64,000 nt of DNA, taken from the NCBI GenBank assembly GCA_963921425.1, contig OY992833.1:12565738-12629737 (forward strand), read 5' to 3'. The position numbers were made by a program, and so were the translations under genes. This DNA comes from Dryas octopetala (taxonomy: Eukaryota; Streptophyta; Magnoliopsida; Rosales; Rosaceae). Numbering within the stretch: position 1 is the first letter of the stretch; each line of letters starts with the position of its first letter. This document shows positions 57,184 to 64,000 of the stretch, in pieces. Below the pieces are notes generated by a model. The model had not been told where the DNA came from. It ran no database searches and saw only the letters and a list, made by a program, of their open reading frames with translations.

Positions 57184-59168
57184 ATGGTAGCTACCAACAC
57201 AAATGGGGTTCCAATTCCCAATAGACAAAGTGAGCTAAAAGCTTTTGACGACACAAAGGAAGGTGTTAAAGGCCTTGTAGATGCTGGGATAACAGAGGGT
57301 TCCTCAAATCTTTTATCAACCACCATATGACTCCATCAACAACACCTCTGCTACTTCAGAAGATCAAACCGAATTTAGCATTCCGGTCATAGACCTCAGA
57401 GGCCTTGACAGTCAAACTAAGCGCAAGGAGATTGTTGCAAAAGTCGAAGAGGCATCAGAGACTTGGGGCTTCTTTCAGATTGCCAATCATGGAATTCCTG
57501 TTGGTGTTTTGGAGGAGATAAAGGATGGGGTGCGTCGGTTTTATGAGCAGGACACTCAAGTGAAGAAAGAGTTTTATACTCGTGATCACTTCAGACCTCT
57601 CATCTACAATTGCAACTTTGATCTGTACAGTGCACCAGCAACTAATTGGAGGGATACCTTTTTGTGTTACCTGGCTCCTAATCCTCCTAAGCCAGAAGAT
57701 TTGCCAGAAGTATGCAGGTATGTGACAAGGAATTCTCTGCGGATGAGTTTATGGAATTAGTTTGATTAAGAATGCATATCCCTCTTGATGAATATAGATG
57801 GTATGATCATGTATTAAATTTTGGTAATTAAGGGGGACTCAATTCTTTGACCAACTTAATGGTGGGTGTGACAGAGAAAACTCTCACATCGGATAAGAAT
57901 CTCATATGAGATTTGTAAGGATAAATAAGCAGTATCACTTAACAAACTAGTCTTTTGAGTTGAGCGTCAAAGTTTAGCATGTGATAAAGGTATCAGAGTG
58001 GGCCCAGTTTCTTATTTGATATCGATTTTGACGACGGTGTTGTGTGTTCGAGTGAGGTAGAATGTCACGAACAAGAATCTTACATCATATAAGAATGAGT
58101 TTGATCTCGGGTTTATATTTGGGTGAATGGGCAACATCTCTTAAAATGCTAGTCTTTTGGCTTAAGTGACAAGTCCTAGCCTCTAATAGTAGGCCATTTG
58201 AAATGGGGACTCTCCTGAAAGCTTCTTACGCTCATATGAAGGTGTGCAAATACGTACGTATTAATGCCAAATATGACAATGTTATTTTCTTTCCTCCGTA
58301 GAAGTGAAGTTTGATTTTCTTCCAAGAATAAGTATCATAGGAAAAATGATATATGTGTATATTGCTTTTCTGTGTTTCATCTTGTAGAGACATCCTTGTG
58401 GAGTACTCAAATCAAGTGATGAAATTGGGGAAGTTATTGTTCGATCGAGTTGTTGTCTGAGGCTCTTGGGCTAACGCCAAGTCACTTGAATGACATGGAT
58501 TGTAGCAAGGGGCTTATGATTTTAGGCCATTACTATCCTGCTTGCCCACAGCCAGAACTAACAATAGGCGCAAGCAAGCATGCTGATAATGACTTCCTCA
58601 CGGTCCTTCTGCAAGATCATATTGGTGGTCTCCAAGTTCTTCATCACAACAAGTGGATTGATGTTCCACCTGTGCCTGGGGCCCTAGTGGTTAACATTGG
58701 AGATCTTCTACAGGCAAGTAAATATATATCTGTACCACTACTATGTTACTATGGAGTAACGAAATATGGTACCATTATTATGTTGCTATGTACGTATATA
58801 TTGTTACCATTACTATGTTACTATGTATCAAGTTCTTCAAGTTTGAATTTCACTAATGTCACTTTTAAATTCTTAATTCGATTTGGTTTTGTATTTTGAG
58901 TTTTCCATATTGAATAACATGCTTTTGGGGTTCTAGTTTATATCAAATGACAGATTCAAGAGCGTAGAACATAGGATGTTGGCAAACGGAAAAGGTCCAA
59001 GAGTATCTGTTGCGAGCTTTTTTGCCACAGGTCTACGGACCCATCAAGGAGTTGTTATCAGAAGACAATCCTCCAAAGTACGGGGAGACCACTGTGAGGG
59101 ACTATACTGCTCACTTCAATGCAAAAGGCCTTGATGGAACCTCTGCCTTGAATCATTTTAAGCTCTGA
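57184..59168 (+). pseudogene. 2-oxoglutarate/Fe(II) oxygenase pseudogene (ACC oxidase homolog type)
   Basis: Three exons: 57184-57717, 58388-58713 and 58937-59168. Text typical of '1-aminocyclopropane-1-carboxylate oxidase homolog' proteins includes [46 protein letters not shown], then [16 protein letters not shown] (the His-x-Asp iron ligands), VEHRML (distal His) and GPRVS (2-oxoglutarate Arg). Exon 3 ends [13 protein letters not shown]. Lesions: an extra G near 57299 after GIT; a 4-base ATCG duplication near 58444; and a small deletion with frame shift near 59029 after FFATG. Intron 2 starts with GC (58714-58715) instead of GT. Plants have many of these oxygenases, in secondary metabolism; substrate unknown. 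It is not functional as read. Confidence 0.88.
57867..58178 (+). mobile_element. TRIM-like miniature LTR element in intron 1
   Basis: Two related segments, TGTGACAGAGAAAACTCTCA (from 57867) and TGTCACGAACAAGAATCTTA (from 58061), share later words (ACATC-ATAAGAAT, CTAGTCTTTTG). Between them sits GGTATCAGAG (57989-57998), a tRNA-Met-type primer-binding site. There is no coding sequence. Ends and duplication are uncertain. Confidence 0.5.
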
Positions 59169-59759
59169 ACTTGGAGACAGTGAAACAATGCGCATATGGT
59201 GTATATTTTATACTAAATAATTTGGCATGATAAATTTCTGTGCATTGTATTGGTTGTTAATTATAACATGACTCTCTAGGCATACATTGTATTGGTTGTT
59301 TTGATTGTAATAATTATGATTGAACTACGTATTTCTCAAGTGTTTTGGCAGAGATTTCCTAGCCTGTTCTTTAAAATATGCAGATAAAATTTGAAAGAAG
59401 AAGATGAAGAGCGTGTTGAGATGAGAATTAGGTTATATTTTGAGAAGCATATTGTTACAAAGATTTCAAGCGTTTTTTCAAAGCTTAATAATCTCTCCCT
59501 GTGGTAGTTAGAGAAAAATAGGGAGAAAAAAAGAGAAAAATAATGTATAGGCCAAAAGTGTCCTTTACTAACCTATGTGGCACGTTGACATAAAAATTTA
59601 TTACCTTAAAAGTTTTTCACTCCAATAGATGAGGCAAATATTTAGAGTAAATATTATTTTATATATTTAGTAAAAGCTACATTATTGGAATTGATGAAAT
59701 AATAGGTAAAAAAAAAAAAAAACAGCTCGTTCACCACTGATTAAAACGATATTCTTCGT

Positions 59760-59960
59760 AAGAATATACATGTCTATTCTGAACCATATATTTCTAGTGT
59801 AAAGTATCCACTAAAGTAAAGGTACCCTGCCACAAACCAATATGAAAAAGATTCTCCTTAGGTAGCCAAAAAAACATATCCTTTGGCGTCAACTTTCTCT
59901 ATGATCTTTGCATAAATACTCACTTTTTGTGTGAATCATATCTGTTTGCCTCAAAATCCA
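59760..59960. repeat. Duplicate of the oxygenase 5' flank
   Basis: Words from 57010-57180 recur here: GATTCTCCTTAG/GATTCTCTTTGG, ATCCTTTGGCGTCAACTT, CTCTATGAT, CTTTGCA, and CTGCCACAAACCAATATG. The order differs slightly and no exon follows. It suggests that a neighbouring oxygenase copy was lost. Confidence 0.7.
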
Positions 59961-60488
59961 AACGGCCACGTGTCAATTAGGTCATAGATCAAGGAAACCA
60001 GGTCCTTCTAATTTGCGTTTGGGCGTACCAGTACACGGTCGAGAGCTTGAGTGTACAATTGTTGAGTTGCGTGAATCTGACTTCTACTCAGGCGACCGTG
60101 AACCGAAAAAGGAACACCCCTCGGTTACAAGAGTTCTAATCCCTTGGTTGTAAGGACTTGGGGTAGATGGACCGTATCTGATGTGATGGTGATGTGATGA
60201 GTGAACGTGTTTGAGTGATAAGGGTGAAATCAAGATCAAGTAAATAAAAATTAATAGTCAAAACTTAAATGATATTCGATATTAATCATAACTATGCGAG
60301 TATAAACCGTAAAATGCATAACCTAAACTATTTTAGGCTAAGAAAGCAATAAATCTTAATTATGCAAGAAGTAAAATCAGAAATTTGAATCTAAACTAAC
60401 AATATGCGAATTAAAGCAACATAATCATATAAAAACCACTAAAAACTGAAGAACACAAGGGTTTTGATCCTAAAGTCTTGAGAGAAAC
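59961..60488 (-). mobile_element. Possible LTR-element segment on the minus strand, left of the solo LTR
   Basis: This AT-rich stretch continues, beyond the solo LTR, with 63340-64000. Read on the minus strand, a TATA-like ACTATAAATAGAGGCC occurs near 63477-63492, upstream of leader-like text. It may be an LTR and leader of a retroelement, but no partner LTR or coding region was seen. Confidence 0.3.
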
Positions 60489-60855
60489 TGTAATGACTTA
60501 GTTTTATTTAATTAGTTATAATTATATTTATATTTATGTAAAAAAAATTAAAAATTTAAGTTGCTGGACGCAAGTCCAGCAGCTTCTAGTTTTGTGTGGG
60601 TGTGTTTTGGTTTATGTGTGTGAGTTTTGTGAGTGGTTGAGATATAGGTGAGGTGTGTGCTTGTGTTAAGGCGGTGGTCTGGCGGTGGAGAGTGTGTCTG
60701 TGTGTTTAATAACTTAAGGCTGGGTTTGATTAACAAACCCAGCAAAACCCCATAACCCCAGCGAACCCGAGAGAAAGAAAGACAGAGAAAAGAGAAAGGA
60801 AGAAGAGAAACCGAGAGGGAAGGAAGGAAAGAAAGAGAAAGAAGAAGAGTAGAGG

Positions 60856-60897
<42 letters not shown>

Positions 60898-63334
60898 TAA
60901 AGGGAAAGAGGAAGAAGAGGTAAGCTCCACCTCCATATGCTCTGTTTTCTTGGATTCGAATTTAGGTGATGATATCTGTATTGGTGAAGTTTATTTGATT
61001 GTTAGAGTCGTCTTTAAGATCACAAAAAACCTAGAGATTGAAGGAGAAGTGAAGGATTTTCGGGTTGGGGTGTAGAGAGCAAATTTTCAGTTTTGAGTTT
61101 TTGAATTTTAAATTCATTTGATTGCGTTTCTTTTGATTTTGGTTGAAGTTTAAGTTTTAATTTATCATTTCTTAGCCTTAAAAACTAATTTGGATGGTGA
61201 GAATCTAAGAAAAATGAGTTTGGTTGAATTTTGGAAATCTGCCATTTTTCTGCAAATTTTGGCAGTGTTCAAGTAGCCTACTTTGAGGCCTTATAACTTG
61301 CGTTGTAGAGATCCGGTTTAAGTGTTGTTTGAATGGTTGTAAAGAGAAGTTGCAGAGCTTTAAAACCAGTATAAGCTTGCTCAATTTGGAGTTGATTTGA
61401 TAGGGTAAACAGCGAGCCAAAGTTGGAAACAAATAAGCAAAAACTGGCAACAAGGTTGAAGATAATGAACAGTGCCGCCGGACCACCACTCGCACCACCG
61501 GAGCATGGCGGCGGCGGCGTGCGGATGCTCCGGTGACCGGGGAAAGTCCCTCCCCACTGCATTTTCGATTCCGAGTCCAACGGTGGACTCCGTTTTGCGA
61601 TCCGAGTCCCTTAACTTAGTGTTTTCACTACACACTAGAATTAGAGAATGAGTGATTTTTATTTCGTAATTAATTGTGATTTTCTTGTACGGGATTAGGT
61701 TCGGAGAACGACCCGGAGACACGAGGCTATTTCTAACGGCGGATTAAACTTGTTTTCGAGGTAGGGGGATTTGGGGAACCTTAAACTGCAAAAAATTTGA
61801 TTTTATTGAATGTTAGTTGAAAAATGCAATATGTGTGCTAATGTGTGACTTATATGAATTATTTGAATTATTTGAGCACAGTATAAATTAATTAATTATT
61901 ATATAATTATGTGCATTTATTTGAATGTGACATTTATTTGAACGTGAAGCATGATTCATTGAGAAATGAAGATTTTGGTGTGAGTAGGGGTTGGGAGTTA
62001 AATTTAAATTTTGTAGTGTGCGTGGGGAGTGAAGTTTTATCCGTTGCGTACGAATAAAACGATCTATTTTTCCCAAGGCGCATTGGGACCTTCGATTGCG
62101 TATCGAAGTTAGGATATCTTGCACTTTAATTGCGAATTAAGGGCCAGTTTGGTATTGCTGTGAAAAAAACAGCTGTGAAGAAAAGTCAGCTTTAAAGTAA
62201 AGCAATTGAGTGTTTGGTAAACTATGTTTTCAAAAGTGCTGTGGGTGCAAAAAACAGCATCAAAGTGTTTGGTAAATGTTAATGTCAAAGTGCTGTGACG
62301 GTGTATAATTACTAAAATGGACATTATGCTGAAAGTGTCTTTCACTTATTTGTTTGGTAAAACTAAAATGTTTTTTTACTTATTTTTTAAATTTGTGGCT
62401 ACAAATTTTTGTTAGCATTAATTTTTTTAAGAACAACATTATTAAATAAGTATTCCTATTATTTTTTTAAGTATATTATAATTTTAATCGTACAAATAAA
62501 ATATCATAATTAATTATCGCAATATAAAATATAACTAACAATGAACATATTTTCTAATTTAAAATAAACAAATAAAAATTATATAAATCAATAAGGATAG
62601 TATGGGTAAAATAAAATATTCATTGTTGTTGTGATTTATTGCAGTTTTCAAAAGTACCTAGAAACCTGCTTTCTGTTTTTGCTATGGGGAGTTGAGAATT
62701 GTTGAGAAAAGCAGTTTTTTATTTTTTTTTACCAAACACCAAAACTACTGTAGGTGATTGATAATTGTCATCTACAGCAGCTTTTGGATCCTCCACCGCA
62801 ATCCCAAACGGGCCTAAAGTAAAGATGTGTTGCAATTTAATTTTCAAGGTATTATTAAGGAAGTGCAGCATAACATTCATGCATCTATGATATTATTAAA
62901 TATATATTATCTGCTCCATGTTGTATGATTCATTGAAATTCAATATAATTAATTTTGCATGTTAAGGTGAAATGTCCCTACTAAGCCATTGTTTAGAGCT
63001 CACCCCCTTATAGGCTTTGCACGTTCAAATACTGAAGATCAGAACCTTTAGAAGAAGTAAGAAGAAGAAGTTTGTGTACATAAGTGTGAACAGACTTTGA
63101 AGTTTAGTTTCGTTTTATTTTGAAAGTTCTGTTAAACTTAAGTTACTGATCGAGACAGGTTGTGTATTGTAAACTAAGCTTGAATCCAATATGGTATGTT
63201 AATAGTATACAGTTTTTCTTATTTTATTTTATTATTCTTTGTCGTATTCTAGTTATAGAAGTTAATTCTATAATTAGAGTGTGATTCACACCTTAATCTG
63301 TAATTAGTTCTTAATTACGGATTGGGGCGTGACA
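60489..63334 (+). mobile_element. Solo LTR of a large LTR retrotransposon (2846 bp)
   Basis: It begins TGTAATGACTTAG and ends GGGGCGTGACA, TG...CA termini, with a perfect 5-bp duplication GAAAC (60484-60488 and 63335-63339). There is no internal coding domain and no second LTR, so it is a solo LTR. It contains a GA tract (60859-60899), leader-like text with a GAGGTAAGC donor-like site near 60919, a GC-rich hairpin (CCGGAGCAT...ATGCTCCGG, about 61498-61533) and a nested MITE at 62141-62814. It could instead be a non-coding LARD-like element, but no repeat within it supports that. Confidence 0.75.
62141..62814. mobile_element. PIF/Harbinger-like MITE nested in the solo LTR
   Basis: The left end GGGCCAGTTTGGTATTGC and inverted right end GGCCCGTTTGGGATTGC are flanked by TAA (62138-62140 and 62815-62817). 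Subterminal CAGC/AGCTG words and TTTGGTAAA repeats occur at both sides. It is non-coding. Confidence 0.75.
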
Positions 63335-63339
63335 GAAAC

Positions 63340-64000
63340 CATGAGATTTTCTCGAAGACTTGCCTAAAACTGAAAATTTAAATGAACATAATAATAACCT
63401 TTGAAGGTTTGGAGGCTAGCTTGATGCTCTTGAATTTCAGGGATTTTTTTGTGTCTTTATGGTGTTACAAGGCCTCTATTTATAGTCGTAAAACCCTAAT
63501 GGGTGCCTAGCTTGGATCCCAAGAGTCCTGATTCTTCTGAAAGTTGTAATGGGAAAGAATCTTTGGAGAGTTATGACTCTTCGCCTTCCGGCCTCTATGG
63601 TTGCTTATTCTAGTGGGAGTTGTCTTCCTTGATCTGATCCGCATGCTGGTCTTCTGTGTTATCTCCGGCCCATTTTTCTTACCGACCTACTCCGTTTTGG
63701 CAATTTGTTTGTGGATAAATCCACATGGATTCAATGGCCAATCACAGACCAACACCTGGCACACCAGGTCCCATTTTTGCTCTGACTTTTCAATGGCCAA
63801 CTTGATCAGACCTAGCCATCTATGTCATCATCTCAGCTTAGCAATGCCAACGACATGTACATATGAGATCGGCTCTTACCTCCGGGTTACCCCTGTCCGA
63901 TCCGAACTAACGTTGGGATCCACCAGAAATTCGAGAGATCATCTTTTTCGGATACCATTAGTTCCGCTCGGATTTGGAGATCATCTTTCTCCAGTCACAT
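63340..64000 (-). other. Flank to window end, possible minus-strand LTR
   Basis: No gene seen. The minus strand carries a TATA-like element (ACTATAAATAGAGGCC, near 63477-63492). Text further right (GATCCGAACTAACGTTGGGA, GATCATCTTT twice) looks repetitive. It is probably the promoter side of a retroelement interrupted by the solo LTR. Confidence 0.35.

Noticed and set aside
62010-62020. TTTGTAGTG as a right end for the CACTA fragment at 56692
   Set aside because: It lacks the family's GATTTTGTTGTAGTG form, has no matching 3-bp duplication, and lies inside the solo LTR.

Overview
This is nuclear plant DNA, most likely from a woody eudicot. Genes are split by short AT-rich introns, intergenic DNA is AT-rich with many (GA)n/(CT)n and (TA)n tracts, and the transposons are plant types: CACTA, hAT, Mutator-like foldbacks, PIF/Harbinger-like MITEs, Copia elements, a TRIM and a large solo LTR. 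The overall style (a SABATH array, ACC-oxidase-homolog relics) would fit Rosaceae, but that is an impression, not proof. No organellar, bacterial, rRNA, tRNA or CRISPR sequence was seen. Family and domain names here are from recall; no search was run. || Layout. 1-8105: an autonomous-type hAT element whose left end lies outside the window. Its transposase ORF is interrupted by a 4.9-kb CACTA element (2025-6908, target-site duplication CAT). 8900-9616: a decayed SABATH methyltransferase fragment. 9662-10157: a Mutator-like foldback. 10464-11740: a probable non-autonomous hAT. 12481-12642: an RNase H-like scrap. 13063-23042: a Copia retrotransposon with both LTRs, whose reverse transcriptase is split by two more CACTA elements (16481-18245 and 18346-21650). 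23455-24277: a broken NAC-type gene. 25432-29389: a fourth CACTA element carrying a PAN/apple-domain exon of a lectin receptor kinase. 29738-31720: MITEs, a second foldback and low-complexity DNA. || 31730-56260 is a degenerate tandem array of SABATH carboxyl-methyltransferase units (SAM-dependent, small-molecule methylation). Copy A (32599-34564) and copy C (52067-53617) are intact three-exon genes of 354 and 353 codons. Copy B (46033-47017) has a mutated splice acceptor and has lost exon 3 to a truncated Copia insertion. Between A and B are two near-identical 2.55-kb units that join a 3' flank to a 5' flank with no gene between them. A further 5' flank lies downstream of C. Foldback elements (40208-40695, 53887-54576) and a larger composite element (40105-41502) interrupt the array. 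|| 57184-59168 is a three-exon 2-oxoglutarate/Fe(II) oxygenase (ACC-oxidase-homolog type) with three frame disruptions and a TRIM in intron 1. A duplicate of its 5' flank follows near 59800. 60489-63334 is a 2.85-kb solo LTR with target-site duplication GAAAC, itself carrying a PIF/Harbinger-like MITE, inside what looks like another LTR element on the minus strand. || The only host genes that look functional are SABATH A and C. The rest of the window is mainly a record of transposon nesting that can be read to the base through target-site duplications and restored reading frames.
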